A program made the position numbers and the translations under genes. Below are positions 1-8,637 of a stretch of DNA of 64,000 nt, one piece after another (positions within the stretch are counted from its first letter, which is position 1; each line of letters starts with the position of its first letter). Below the pieces are notes generated by a model. That model was not told the DNA's origin. It searched no databases and was given only the letters and a program-made list of their open reading frames with translations. The stretch is from Rhizobacter sp. Root1238 (GTDB taxonomy: Bacteria > Pseudomonadota > Gammaproteobacteria > Burkholderiales > Burkholderiaceae_C): the NCBI RefSeq assembly GCF_001425825.1, contig NZ_LMDM01000008.1, forward strand, positions 53,233 to 117,232, in the 5' to 3' direction.

Positions 1-1
1 A

Positions 2-676
2 TCGATGGTCAAGCCCTTCGTCGTGTCGGTGATGGCCGACCCGAGCGGCGCGTACACCACGGCCGCGGCGATGGTCGCCTGCACCGAGGCCGCGCTGCAG
101 AAGCACCAGGGCCACGGCCTCACCGGCATGCGCGTGGTGGTGCTCGGCGGGCTGGGCCCGGTGGGCCGCATCGCCGGCGTGCTCGCGGCGCAGGCCGGGG
201 CGCTGGTGTCGCTGTCCAGCCGCAGCGGTGCGGCCGCCGCCGAATCGGCCGCGCACGACACCGCGACGCGCTTCGGCGTCACGCTGCACGGGGTGTCGGG
301 CGCCGACACCGCGACGGTGCGGGCATCGCTCGCCGAGGCCGACGTGGTGCTGGCCTGCGCCGCGGCCGGCGTGCAGGTGGTGTCGGCCGACGACCTGCAG
401 CACGCGCCGCGGCTCAAGGTGGCCGCCGATGTCAACGCGGTGCCGCCGGAAGGCATCGCCGGTGTCGGCGTGATGGACGACGGCAAGCCGCTGGCCGGCA
501 GCGCGGCGGTCGGCATCGGCGCGCTCGCGATCGGCAACGTGAAGTACCAGACGCAGCACCGGCTGCTGGTGCAGATGCGCGAGTCCGACAAGAAGGCGCT
601 GGTGCTCGGCTTTCCGGAGGCATTCGCGACCGCGCGTGCGTTCCTCGCGGAGCGTGCGGCCGGCACGGCCGCGTGA
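2..676 (+). CDS. mtdB: Methylene-H4MPT dehydrogenase, 5'-truncated by window edge
   Basis: This is the C-terminal part (about 224 residues) of an NAD(P)-dependent methylene-tetrahydromethanopterin dehydrogenase, which oxidises methylene-H4MPT to methenyl-H4MPT in the cytoplasm. The open frame continues off the left edge, so the start is not visible. A Rossmann dinucleotide-binding stretch (VVVLGGLGPVG) lies about 45-55 residues into the visible part, preceded by a segment typical of the MtdA/MtdB substrate domain (ADPSGAYTTAAAMVA). MtdB rather than MtdA is inferred from its place directly ahead of mch and fae in an H4MPT operon. The next gene starts on a GTG that overlaps its stop (GTGA). Confidence 0.88.
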   Translation, partial: SMVKPFVVSVMADPSGAYTTAAAMVACTEAALQKHQGHGLTGMRVVVLGGLGPVGRIAGVLAAQAGALVSLSSRSGAAAAESAAHDTATRFGVTLHGVSGADTATVRASLAEADVVLACAAAGVQVVSADDLQHAPRLKVAADVNAVPPEGIAGVGVMDDGKPLAGSAAVGIGALAIGNVKYQTQHRLLVQMRESDKKALVLGFPEAFATARAFLAERAAGTAA

Positions 677-1830
677 GCGCCGCACGCGACGTGAAGGGCG
701 TGATCGCCGTGGCCGCGCTGTCCGCCCGCCTGATGGCCGAGGCCGCGGTGCGCGACGGCTTCGAGGTGGTCGCGCTCGACCTGTTCGGCGATGCCGACAC
801 CCGCGCCGCGGCGTCGCAGTGGATCGGCCTCGGCGAACCCGCCTCGCTCGAGATCGACGACGCGCTGACGCTCGCCGCACTGCGCGACCTCGCGCACCGC
901 GGCGACGTGCGCGGCTGGATCGCCGGCAGCGGCTTCGAAGGCCGGCCGCGCCTGCTGGCCGAAGGCGCGCAGCTGCTGCCGCTGATCGGCACCGCGGTAT
1001 CGGCGGTGTGCCGCGTGCGCGACCCGGCGCTTTTCTTCGACGTCCTCGCGTCGCACGGCATCCACCATCCGCCGGTGCGGCTCGGCGCCCTCGCCCGCAC
1101 GCTGCCCGACGATGGCGCCCGCTGGCTGGTGAAGGACGCGCTCGGCTGCGGCGGCTGGCAGGTGCGCCCGGCGACACCGGAGCAGCTGGCCGAGCTGCCG
1201 GCGCACCACTACCTGCAGCAGCAGGCGCCGGGCGTGCCGATGTCGGCCACCTTCGTCGCGAATGGCCGGCAGGCGGTGATCCTCGGCTTCAACGAGCAGA
1301 CGGTGCGCCGCTTCGGCACGCGGCCGTTCGTGTTCTGCGGCGTCGTCGGACCGGTGGCGCTGGGCACCATCGCCGCGTCGCGCGTGCAGGCCGCCGTGCG
1401 CGCACTGACCGGCGCCTTCGAGCTGCGCGGCCTGTGCAGCCTCGACTTCCTGCGCGACGGCGACGAGATCGCCGTGCTCGAGGTCAACCCGCGCCCGCCC
1501 GCCAGCCTGGCGCTGTACGGCGATGGCGTGATGGCGGCGCATGTGCAGGCCTGCCTGCACGGCGTGCTGCCGGCGCCGCCGGTGAAGCGCGAGCGGGTCG
1601 ACGGTACCGAGATCGTGTTCGCGCGCCACGACGGCCAGGTCGATGCCGCGCTGGCACGGCGCCTCGCGGCCCGGCCCGACACGCACGACCGCCCCAACGC
1701 CGGCACGCGCTTCGCGGCCGGCGACCCGCTGTGCAGCCTGGCCGCGAGCGGTGCCACCGCCGACGCCGTGCGCGCCGCATTGCACCAGGCCCGCGAGGCC
1801 TTGCTCGACACCCTGGAGACACCGTCATGA
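673..1830 (+). CDS. ATP-grasp protein of the H4MPT/methylofuran gene set (orf5-like)
   Basis: This 385-residue protein resembles the ATP-grasp family member found between mtdB and mch in methylotrophs (called orf5 in Methylobacterium). The C-terminal half has the ATP-grasp metal and catalytic strand (VLEVNPRPP, about residue 273). The N-terminal half looks like a pre-ATP-grasp domain. ATP-grasp enzymes usually make amide bonds, so a role in cofactor synthesis, perhaps adding glutamate, is an inference; the exact reaction is not known to me. The chosen start is GTG at 673, overlapping the mtdB stop by four bases. The stop overlaps the mch start in the same way, which indicates translational coupling. 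Confidence 0.8.
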   Translation: MSAARDVKGVIAVAALSARLMAEAAVRDGFEVVALDLFGDADTRAAASQWIGLGEPASLEIDDALTLAALRDLAHRGDVRGWIAGSGFEGRPRLLAEGAQLLPLIGTAVSAVCRVRDPALFFDVLASHGIHHPPVRLGALARTLPDDGARWLVKDALGCGGWQVRPATPEQLAELPAHHYLQQQAPGVPMSATFVANGRQAVILGFNEQTVRRFGTRPFVFCGVVGPVALGTIAASRVQAAVRALTGAFELRGLCSLDFLRDGDEIAVLEVNPRPPASLALYGDGVMAAHVQACLHGVLPAPPVKRERVDGTEIVFARHDGQVDAALARRLAARPDTHDRPNAGTRFAAGDPLCSLAASGATADAVRAALHQAREALLDTLETPS

Positions 1831-2804
1831 CCGAGCTCAGCGTCAACACGCGCGCGCGTCCGCTGGTCGAGCGCCTGATCGCCGAGGCCGGCGCGCTGCA
1901 GGTCGCGGTGCGCCGCGACGAGCGCGGCACCTGCCTCGTCGACGCCGGCATCGAGGCGCGCGGCAGCATCGCCGCCGGCCTGCTGATCGGCGAGATCTGC
2001 ATGGGCGGGCTGGGGCAGGTCCGCCTGCAGGCCGGCGAGCGGCATGGCTGGCCGACCTGGGTCGAGGTTCGCAGCTCGCAGCCGGTGCTGGCCTGCCTGG
2101 GCAGCCAGTACGCCGGCTGGAGCCTCGCGGCGACGAAGGAAGAGACCGGCGGCAAGAAGTTCTTCTCGCTGGGCTCGGGCCCGGCGCGCGCGCTGGCCGG
2201 CAAGGAAGACCTGTTCGCCGAACTCGGCTACCGCGACCGCGCCGACTGCGGCGTGCTGGTGATGGAGGTCGACCGCCCGCCGCCGACCGTGATCGTCGAC
2301 AAGCTGCTGCACGACTGCGCGCTGCAGCCCGCCGGGCTGACGATCGTGCTGACGCCGACCACCAGCCTCGCCGGCACGACGCAGATCGTCGCGCGCGTGC
2401 TGGAGACGGCCCTGCACAAGGCGCACACGCTGGGCTTTGCGCTCGAGCACGTCATCGAGGGCGTGGCGAGCGCGCCGCTGCCGTCGCCGACGCCCGACGG
2501 CGCGCAGGCGATGGGCCGCACGAACGACGCGATCCTGTACGGCGGCCAGGTGCACCTGACGGTGCGCGGCGACGACGCGGCCGCGCGCGCGCTCGCGGAG
2601 CAGCTGCCGTCGACCCGCTCGCGCGACCATGGCCGCTCGTTCGCCGACCTCTTCAAGGAGGCCGGCTACGACTTCTACAAGATCGACCCCGGCCTCTTCG
2701 CACCGGCCGAGGTGTGGATCAGCAACCTCGACAGCGGCAGCACCTGGCACAGCGGGTCGCTGAACATGGCGCTGCTGCGGCAGCTGTGGCTGCAGGTGCT
2801 GTGA
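1827..2804 (+). CDS. mch: Methenyl-H4MPT cyclohydrolase
   Basis: This 325-residue protein matches methenyltetrahydromethanopterin cyclohydrolase, which hydrolyses methenyl-H4MPT to formyl-H4MPT between MtdB and the Fhc complex. Its length is normal for the family, and family-typical segments are visible, such as the GGKKFFSLGSGPARAL stretch near residue 110 and the C-terminal DFYKIDPGLFAPAEVW block. The ATG at 1827 overlaps the stop of the upstream ATP-grasp gene (ATGA). The next gene begins on the last base of the mch stop. It is cytoplasmic and part of one polycistronic unit. Confidence 0.95.
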   Translation: MTELSVNTRARPLVERLIAEAGALQVAVRRDERGTCLVDAGIEARGSIAAGLLIGEICMGGLGQVRLQAGERHGWPTWVEVRSSQPVLACLGSQYAGWSLAATKEETGGKKFFSLGSGPARALAGKEDLFAELGYRDRADCGVLVMEVDRPPPTVIVDKLLHDCALQPAGLTIVLTPTTSLAGTTQIVARVLETALHKAHTLGFALEHVIEGVASAPLPSPTPDGAQAMGRTNDAILYGGQVHLTVRGDDAAARALAEQLPSTRSRDHGRSFADLFKEAGYDFYKIDPGLFAPAEVWISNLDSGSTWHSGSLNMALLRQLWLQVL

Positions 2805-3727
2805 TGCGGGTCGCGATCATGACCGACGAGGTCGGCTGGCACACCCGGCAGCTGCAGGCCGCGTTGCGCGCGCGCGGCGCGGTCGGGCGCTGCATCGACC
2901 TGGCCGACTGCCACATCGACACCACGCTCGCCTGGCACGGCCTCGCGCTGCCGGGTCACGGCCGCGCGCTGCCCGATGCGGTGCTGGTGCGCGGGCTGGC
3001 CGGCGGCAGCTTCGAGCAGGTCACCAAGCGGCTCGGCGTGCTGCATGCGCTGCGCGAGCTCGGCGTGCCGGTCTACAACGATGCGCGGGCGATCGAGCGC
3101 AGCGTCGACAAGTCGATGACCAGCCTGCTGCTGCACGCGGCCGGCGTGCCGACGCCGCCCACCTGGGCCACCGAATCGCAGGCGCAGGCCCGGCGCATCG
3201 CGATGCGCGAAGGCGCGGCCGGGCATGCGCTGGTGCTGAAGCCGCTGTTCGGCTCGCAGGGCAAGGGGCTGCAGCTGGTCGGCGAGGTCGACGGCGTGCA
3301 CCATGCGCTGCCGGCGCTCGACCGCGGCTTCGGCTCGCTCGCCTACCTGCAGCGCTTCGTGCCGGCGACCGCCGTGCCGGGCTTCGACTGGCGCGTGCTG
3401 GTGGTCGGCGGCCATGCGATCGCCGCGATGCGCCGCGTCAGCACGCACTGGATCCACAACGTCGCGCAGGGCGCGCGCTGCGAACCGGCCGAGCTGACGC
3501 CGGCCCTCGCGCAACTGGCCGAGCAGGCGGCGGCAGCGCTCGACATGGACTACGCCGGCGTCGACCTGATCCCGTCGGCGCAGGGCACGCAGGTGATCGA
3601 GGTCAACGGCGTCGCGGCCTGGCAGGGGCTGCAGCGCGTGACCGGCTTCAACATCGCGCGGGCCATCGTCGACGACCTGCTCGACCGCCGGTGCGCACTG
3701 CAGCGCACGCTCGGCGACGCGGCGTGA
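2804..3727 (+). CDS. RimK-like ATP-grasp ligase (orf7-like)
   Basis: This 307-residue ATP-grasp protein has a RimK-like layout. It shows an N-terminal pre-ATP-grasp fold, the ATP-binding lysine/glycine stretch VLKPLFGSQGKGL (about residue 145), and the metal-binding end strand VIEVNGVAAWQGL (about residue 265). Homologues (orf7 in Methylobacterium) lie immediately after mch and are needed for H4MPT-dependent C1 oxidation. RimK relatives add glutamate to peptides or cofactors, so tailoring of H4MPT or methylofuran with glutamate is a reasonable inference but is not shown here. The start ATG shares one base with the mch stop (TGATG). Confidence 0.82.
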   Translation: MRVAIMTDEVGWHTRQLQAALRARGAVGRCIDLADCHIDTTLAWHGLALPGHGRALPDAVLVRGLAGGSFEQVTKRLGVLHALRELGVPVYNDARAIERSVDKSMTSLLLHAAGVPTPPTWATESQAQARRIAMREGAAGHALVLKPLFGSQGKGLQLVGEVDGVHHALPALDRGFGSLAYLQRFVPATAVPGFDWRVLVVGGHAIAAMRRVSTHWIHNVAQGARCEPAELTPALAQLAEQAAAALDMDYAGVDLIPSAQGTQVIEVNGVAAWQGLQRVTGFNIARAIVDDLLDRRCALQRTLGDAA

Positions 3728-4614
3728 ACCGCGCGCTGCCGGCCGCCGTGGCGCAGGCGAAGGCCGCCTTCCTGTGCGCCTGCACGCTCGACGTGGCGGT
3801 GCGCAAGCCAGGCAACGTCAGCCTGCAGTCCAGCGGCCACCGCATGCAGGCGGCGCTGTTCACCGACAGCGCGACTGCCGCCGCCGGGCCGCTGTTCGCG
3901 CCGGGCGCGGGCGTCGGCGAGCGCATCGAGGCCGCGGTGGCGGCCAGCTGGTCGGCGGCGCACTGCAACACCAACCTCGGCATCCTGCTGCTGTGCGCGC
4001 CGGTCGCGGTGGCGGTGGAGCGGCGGCCCGAGGCGGCGACGCCCGCGGCGCTGCAGCAGGCCATCGGCGAAGTGCTCGCCGGCCTGGGCCTCGCCGATGC
4101 CGAACACGCCTACCGCGCGATCGCCCGCGCGAACCCGGGCGGCCTCGGCGACGCACCGGCCGAAGACGTGCGTGCGGCACCGAGCATCGACCTGCGCGCC
4201 GCGATGGCCTTGTCGGCCGGGCACGACCTGATCGCGCGGCAGTACCGCGACGGCTATGCCGATGTCTTCGGCGTCGCGCTGCCGGCGCTGGGTCCGGGCT
4301 TTGCATGTCCGTCGGGGGCCGGCTGCGGCGCTCCGGATGCCGGCACCACGGCCGCGGTGCAGCGCCTCTACATCGCGCTGCTGGGCAGCTTTGCCGATTC
4401 ACACATTGTTCGCAAACACGGCGACGCGGTGGCACAGACTGTCATGGCCGCGGCGCATGCGTGGCGCGGGGCCGAGGGCGTCGACGACGAGCCGGCCTGG
4501 GCGGCGTGGGACGAATCGCTGAAGGCGCGGGGCATCAACCCCGGTACCAGCGCAGATTTGACGGTGGTCACGCTGATGATCGCCGGCCTCGCGTCGCGAT
4601 GGCACGGAACGTGA
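3724..4614 (+). CDS. CitG-like (triphosphoribosyl-dephospho-CoA synthase family) protein of the C1 island
   Basis: The 296-residue product belongs to the CitG/MdcB superfamily. It has the KPGNVS motif near residue 28, the NTNLGILLL segment (near residue 80) and a D-S-x-x-x-x-K-H-G motif near residue 224. In methylotrophs a homologue is a regular member of the H4MPT gene set and is thought to act in cofactor biosynthesis, because no citrate or malonate lyase operon accompanies it. The start is taken as GTG at 3724, overlapping the stop of the preceding gene (GTGA). No citrate-lyase genes are visible nearby, so the literal CitG reaction is unlikely. Confidence 0.8.
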   Translation: MNRALPAAVAQAKAAFLCACTLDVAVRKPGNVSLQSSGHRMQAALFTDSATAAAGPLFAPGAGVGERIEAAVAASWSAAHCNTNLGILLLCAPVAVAVERRPEAATPAALQQAIGEVLAGLGLADAEHAYRAIARANPGGLGDAPAEDVRAAPSIDLRAAMALSAGHDLIARQYRDGYADVFGVALPALGPGFACPSGAGCGAPDAGTTAAVQRLYIALLGSFADSHIVRKHGDAVAQTVMAAAHAWRGAEGVDDEPAWAAWDESLKARGINPGTSADLTVVTLMIAGLASRWHGT

Positions 4615-4690
4615 TAACAGCCGTGGAACATTGGCGCGTTGCCAGTGTCGGGAACGTCCCCGGAAAACGCAAACAGGAGATGACACAGCC

Positions 4691-5200
4691 ATGGCCAAGA
4701 TCGATCGCATGATGGTCGGTGAGTCGCTCGTCGGTGACGGCAATGAAGTTGCCCACATCGACCTGCTCATCGGACCGCGTGGCAGCCCCGCCGAGAGCGC
4801 ATTCGCCAACGCACTGACCAACAACAAGGACGGCTTCACGTCGCTGCTTGCCGTGGTGGCGCCGAACCTGCTGACCAAGCCGGCGACGGTGATGTTCAAC
4901 AAGGTCACCATCAAGGGCGCGAAGCAGGCGGTGCAGATGTTCGGGCCGGCGCAGCGCGGCGTCGCGATGGCGGTGGCGGACTGTGTCGAGGACGGCACCA
5001 TCCCGATGGCGGAAGCCGACAACCTGTTCATCTGCGTCGGCGTCTTCATCCACTGGCTGGCCGAGGACGACAAGAAGATCCAGGACTACAACTACCGCGC
5101 GGTCAAGGAGTCGATCAAGCGCGCGGTGGCCGGCTCGCCGACGGCCCAGGAAGTGGTCCAGAAGAAGGGGTCGAGCGCGCACCCGTTCGCGGCGGCGTGA
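4691..5200 (+). CDS. fae: Formaldehyde-activating enzyme
   Basis: This 169-residue protein is Fae, which condenses formaldehyde with H4MPT to methylene-H4MPT. The active-site region reads [16 protein letters not shown], with the catalytic His at residue 22. The [13 protein letters not shown] block and the HPFA C-terminus are also typical. An AGGAGA ribosome-binding site (4675-4680) sits ten bases before the ATG. A 76-bp gap separates it from the upstream operon, so it may have its own promoter, as expected for a protein needed in large amounts. A palindromic repeat element follows directly. Confidence 0.97.
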   Translation: MAKIDRMMVGESLVGDGNEVAHIDLLIGPRGSPAESAFANALTNNKDGFTSLLAVVAPNLLTKPATVMFNKVTIKGAKQAVQMFGPAQRGVAMAVADCVEDGTIPMAEADNLFICVGVFIHWLAEDDKKIQDYNYRAVKESIKRAVAGSPTAQEVVQKKGSSAHPFAAA

Positions 5201-5208
5201 GCAACACT

Positions 5209-5299
5209 CCGTTCGGGCTGAGCACCTCCCCGTTCGGGCTGAGCCTGTCGAAGCCGGGCTCCCTGCGAACAGGCACTTCGACAAGCTCAGTGCGAACGG
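5209..5299. repeat. Interspersed palindromic element, copy 1
   Basis: An imperfect inverted repeat is bounded by CCGTTCGGGCTGAGC on the left and its near complement GCTCAGTGCGAACGG on the right. The inner halves are TGTCGAAG and CTTCGACA. A partial extra copy of the left arm precedes the full one (5209 and 5230). The same element occurs at 29706-29776, also in a gap at the 3' end of an operon. Elements of this look are dispersed in many Burkholderiales genomes and may act as transcript ends. Confidence 0.7.
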
Positions 5300-5320
5300 A
5301 GGGTGATGCGAACAGGGTGC

Positions 5321-5803
5321 TCAGCGAGAGCCCTCACCTGGCACCAGCCCCGATCCCAGCAGTTGCACGACGGTCGCCGAGCGGCCGATCGTCGTCGACG
5401 GGCCCGCGACGCGTTCGATCTGAACGCCAACGGACGCCACGTCGGCGAACTTGTGCGGCTTGACGACCTTCACGCGGACCCAGCTCGCGCCGAACTCGCC
5501 GAGCAGGATGTCGGCGATGGTCTCGGCCAGCGCCTCCAGCAGCTTCAGCCGGTGCTCGGCCAGCAGGCGCAGCAGGCGTTCGCGCACCACGCTGTAGTCG
5601 ATGGTGTCGCCGATGCGGTCGGTGTCGCAGGCACGGGCCCGCGGCACGCCGGCATGCACGTCGATCACCAGCGGCTGCGGCGCATGGAACTCCGACTCGT
5701 GGATGCCGATGACCGTTTCGCCGGTGAGGCCTTCGATGAAGATCAGGTCGAGCGGGAGCGGCGCGTCTTGCGCGGGGTTCGGGCTGCGGCTGGCGTGGGT
5801 CAT
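5321..5803 (-). CDS. Dihydroneopterin aldolase-like (FolB-type) protein
   Basis: This 160-residue protein resembles the FolB/tunnelling-fold family. It has FIEGLTGETVIGIHESE near the start of the domain, TDRIGDTIDYSVV in the middle and a LLEALAETIADILL helix. FolB enzymes cleave or epimerise dihydroneopterin, a step shared by folate and methanopterin synthesis. Its position inside the H4MPT island suggests pterin supply for H4MPT. The start at 5803 is preceded by GGAG five bases upstream. It is transcribed against its neighbours and diverges from the sigma54 activator gene. About 20 N-terminal residues precede the conserved domain. Confidence 0.72.
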   Translation of the reverse strand: MTHASRSPNPAQDAPLPLDLIFIEGLTGETVIGIHESEFHAPQPLVIDVHAGVPRARACDTDRIGDTIDYSVVRERLLRLLAEHRLKLLEALAETIADILLGEFGASWVRVKVVKPHKFADVASVGVQIERVAGPSTTIGRSATVVQLLGSGLVPGEGSR

Positions 5804-5966
5804 CGGGTCTCCAGGAGTGTTCAAGAATGGGACAGCAGGCTCTTGCGCGGCCTGCCGCACGGGCCGATCGCAATAACCAGGCCACGCGAAGGCCCCCTCG
5901 TTTCACCGGGTAGGCAGGACCCGCCATCGCACCAGAATCAGGATCCTGCGGTCCTTGGGGGAACAC

Positions 5967-8039
5967 ATGACGCTGGTCTTGCGAACAGGCGACGATCGCC
6001 ACGCCGAACATGTGATGGACGTGGTGCGCAGCGGCGTGCACGAATCGGCGAGCGACGTGGTGACGCAGTCGTGGAGCCGCTGCCTCAACGAATATCGGCT
6101 GCACCCCGACAAGGCGCGCGAGCCGGCCGTGATCAGCCGCGCCGCGCTCGAGGAACGGCGCGAGCGCCAGGCCGACGTGATCGACTGCGCGCGCTACGAG
6201 ATGACCACGCTGTACCAGCAGCTCGCCGATGCCGATTCGGCGGTGGTGCTGACCGACATCGACGGCGTGATCGTGCACATGGTCAGCTCCACCGAGTTCG
6301 CCGCCGAGATGGGGCCGCTCGGGCTGCGCCCCGGCGGCATGTGGAGCGAGACCGAGGCCGGCACCAACGGCATGGGCACCTGCCTGGCGGCCGCGGCGCC
6401 GATCTCGGTGCGCCGCGAAGACCACTTCTTCACGCACTTCACGCAGCTCACTTGCTCGGCGGTGCCGGTGTTCGACCCGTCGGGCCACATCGCCGCGGTA
6501 CTCGACGTCAGCAGCCGCTCCAGCATGATGCAGCAGCACCTGCTGGTGCTGCTGGGCATGACGGCGCGGATGATCGAGAACCGGCTGATCGACCGGCGCT
6601 TCCGCAATGCGCACCCGTTGCACTTCCACAGCCGGCCGGAGTTCGTCTACACGCTGCACGAGGGCAAGCTCGCGGTCGGCGACGACGGACGCATCCTCGC
6701 GGCCAACCGCAGCGCGCTGTTCCAGCTCGGGCTGCAGTCGGTCGACGAGATCCGCTCGCGCCACATCGAGGACCTGTTCCAGACCTCGCTCGAAGACATG
6801 CTGAGGCGCAGCACGCAGTCGTCGTTCCACCCGATCGTGACCTTCCGCGCGAATGCGGCGCTGCGCTTCTTCGCGGTCGCGCGGCGGCCGGCGACCGAAT
6901 CGGACCTGCCATCGCCCGCGACGCCATCGATCGCCGGCACGCTGCCCGCGACGACCGTGCCGCGCCTCGCGCCGCGCAGCGCGCAGGCACGCCCCGCGGC
7001 CCAGCCGCCGACCTTCAAGGACGCGCGGCTGGCGGCCCACTTCGAGACCGCGCGACGCGTGATCGCGCGCCAGACGCCGGTGCTGCTGTGCGGCGAGACC
7101 GGCGCCGGCAAGGAGGTGTTCGCGCGCGCGGTGCACGAGGCCAGCCCGCATGCCGGCGGCGCGTTCGTCGCGATCAACTGCGCGAGCCTGCCGGAGACGC
7201 TGATCGAATCGGAGCTGTTCGGCTACCGCGCCGGCGCCTTCACCGGCGCGCAGCGCACCGGCCGGCGCGGCAAGATTTTGCAGGCCGACGGCGGCACGCT
7301 GTTCCTCGACGAGATCGCCGACATGCCGCTCGACCTGCAGGCCCGGTTGCTGCGCGTGCTCGACGAGCGCCAGGTGACGCCGCTGGGCACCGAGGAGACG
7401 CATGCGGTGGACTTCCAGCTGATCAGCGCCAGCCACCAGCGCCTGCCGGAGCTGGTGCGCGAAGGCCGCTTCCGCGAGGACCTGTACTACCGGCTGGCGG
7501 GCATCGAGCTGCTGCTGCCGGCGCTGCGCGAGCGCAGCGACCGGCGCGAGCTGATCCGCGGCGTGCTCGAAGCCGAAGGCGGCCGCGGCAGCACGCTGAG
7601 CGCCGAGGCCGAACGCATGCTGATGGACTACGCCTGGCCCGGCAACATCCGCCAGCTGCGCCATGTGCTGCGCACCGCGGCGGCGCTGGCCGACGGCGAC
7701 ACCATCGCCAGCGCGCACCTGCCGTCGCTGCAGGACAGCGCCGCGGTGGCACCCACCATGCAGGCGGCCGTGAGCACCGCGCCGCTCGCATTGACGTCGC
7801 ACGTGACGACGATGCCTGCCGTGCCACCGGCGGGCCCGCCTGCGCATGCGAGCGCCGACCACCCGCCACCGCCTTTCAAACTGAACCCGATCCAGGCGAA
7901 CGAACGGCAGGTGCTGCTGCAGATGCTGGAGCAGCACCGCTGGAACGTGAGCAATGTCGCCAAGGTGCTCGATGTCAGCCGCAACACCCTTTACCGCAAA
8001 CTCCACAAGCTCCACATCGAGATCTCGCATCCCGAGTGA
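5967..8039 (+). CDS. AcoR-type sigma54-dependent transcriptional activator
   Basis: This 690-residue regulator has an N-terminal GAF-like sensory region (about residues 60-210) and a PAS-like segment (about 220-320). An AAA+ sigma54-interaction domain follows, with Walker A GETGAGKE at about 376, the GAFTGA loop at about 423 and Walker B LFLDEI at about 444. A Fis-type helix-turn-helix ends the protein. The intact GAFTGA loop means it should contact sigma54-RNA polymerase. The ATG at 5967 is preferred over an upstream TTG because GGGGGAA lies just before it. A sigma54-type promoter sits ahead of fhcB in this window, making the fhc operon a plausible target (inference). Confidence 0.88.
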   Translation: MTLVLRTGDDRHAEHVMDVVRSGVHESASDVVTQSWSRCLNEYRLHPDKAREPAVISRAALEERRERQADVIDCARYEMTTLYQQLADADSAVVLTDIDGVIVHMVSSTEFAAEMGPLGLRPGGMWSETEAGTNGMGTCLAAAAPISVRREDHFFTHFTQLTCSAVPVFDPSGHIAAVLDVSSRSSMMQQHLLVLLGMTARMIENRLIDRRFRNAHPLHFHSRPEFVYTLHEGKLAVGDDGRILAANRSALFQLGLQSVDEIRSRHIEDLFQTSLEDMLRRSTQSSFHPIVTFRANAALRFFAVARRPATESDLPSPATPSIAGTLPATTVPRLAPRSAQARPAAQPPTFKDARLAAHFETARRVIARQTPVLLCGETGAGKEVFARAVHEASPHAGGAFVAINCASLPETLIESELFGYRAGAFTGAQRTGRRGKILQADGGTLFLDEIADMPLDLQARLLRVLDERQVTPLGTEETHAVDFQLISASHQRLPELVREGRFREDLYYRLAGIELLLPALRERSDRRELIRGVLEAEGGRGSTLSAEAERMLMDYAWPGNIRQLRHVLRTAAALADGDTIASAHLPSLQDSAAVAPTMQAAVSTAPLALTSHVTTMPAVPPAGPPAHASADHPPPPFKLNPIQANERQVLLQMLEQHRWNVSNVAKVLDVSRNTLYRKLHKLHIEISHPE

Positions 8040-8637
8040 TGCGCTGCCGCACGACGATGACGATGCGGCGCCTGTCGACGCGCCACCGCGCTCGCGCTTT
8101 GCGTGGTGCATCACCGGCTCGGGCCACGGCCTGGACGAATCGATCGCACTGGCCGCGCGGCTGCCGGGCTGCGACCTGTTCCTGTCGGCCGCCGGCGAAG
8201 AGGTGCTGTCGATCTACAAGATGCCGCTGGACGAGCTGAAGCAGCGCTTCAGGATCTTCAGGGACAAGACCGCGAGCGGCGTGCCGGTGGGCATGCTGTA
8301 CGACGACGTGTACCACACGGTGGTGCTGGCGCCGGCCACCAGCAACACGGTGGCGAAGTGCGCGTTCGGCTTCAGCGACACGCTGCCGACCAACATGTTC
8401 GCGCAGGCCGGCAAGCTCGGCATTCCGGGCATCGTGTTTGCATGCGACACCGAACCGGTGGTGGTGACGAAGTCGCCGCACGACTGGGTGACGCTGCGGC
8501 CGCGGCGCATCGAACTCGACAACGTGGACCGCCTTCGTGCCATCGACTTCTGCCATGTGGTGTGCTCCCCCGCCGAACTGGAGGCCGCGCTCGACGCGCG
8601 CCTGAAGGAGCTCGCTCTCGCATGGACCAGTCCGTAG
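7972..8637 (+). CDS. DmrB-like flavoprotein (probable dihydromethanopterin reductase)
   Basis: The product (up to 221 residues) is a flavodoxin-fold flavoprotein of the archaeoflavoprotein/DmrB group. In other bacteria and archaea such enzymes reduce dihydromethanopterin to H4MPT, the last biosynthetic step. The core begins [15 protein letters not shown], and a second flavin-site segment reads [16 protein letters not shown]. No start codon exists in frame between 7972 and the core at about 8098 other than CTG. The annotated ATG therefore lies 68 bp inside the activator gene and adds a poorly conserved 40-residue leader; the true start is uncertain. The stop overlaps the next gene by 16 bp. 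Confidence 0.78.
   Translation: MSAATPFTANSTSSTSRSRIPSDALPHDDDDAAPVDAPPRSRFAWCITGSGHGLDESIALAARLPGCDLFLSAAGEEVLSIYKMPLDELKQRFRIFRDKTASGVPVGMLYDDVYHTVVLAPATSNTVAKCAFGFSDTLPTNMFAQAGKLGIPGIVFACDTEPVVVTKSPHDWVTLRPRRIELDNVDRLRAIDFCHVVCSPAELEAALDARLKELALAWTSP

Noticed and set aside
3724..4614. Citrate lyase cofactor synthesis gene (true citG)
   Set aside because: No citrate or malonate lyase genes are present; the gene is embedded in the H4MPT operon as in other methylotrophs.
4601..4690. Possible sigma54 promoter before fae (TGGCAC and TTGGCGC stretches)
   Set aside because: No GC lies at the required 12-bp distance from the GG in any of them.
5334..8114. 926-codon minus-strand open frame opposite the sigma54 activator
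   Set aside because: It is an antisense shadow typical of very GC-rich DNA; the plus strand encodes a well-recognised AAA+ activator, and the antisense product is Arg/His/Gln-rich without domains.
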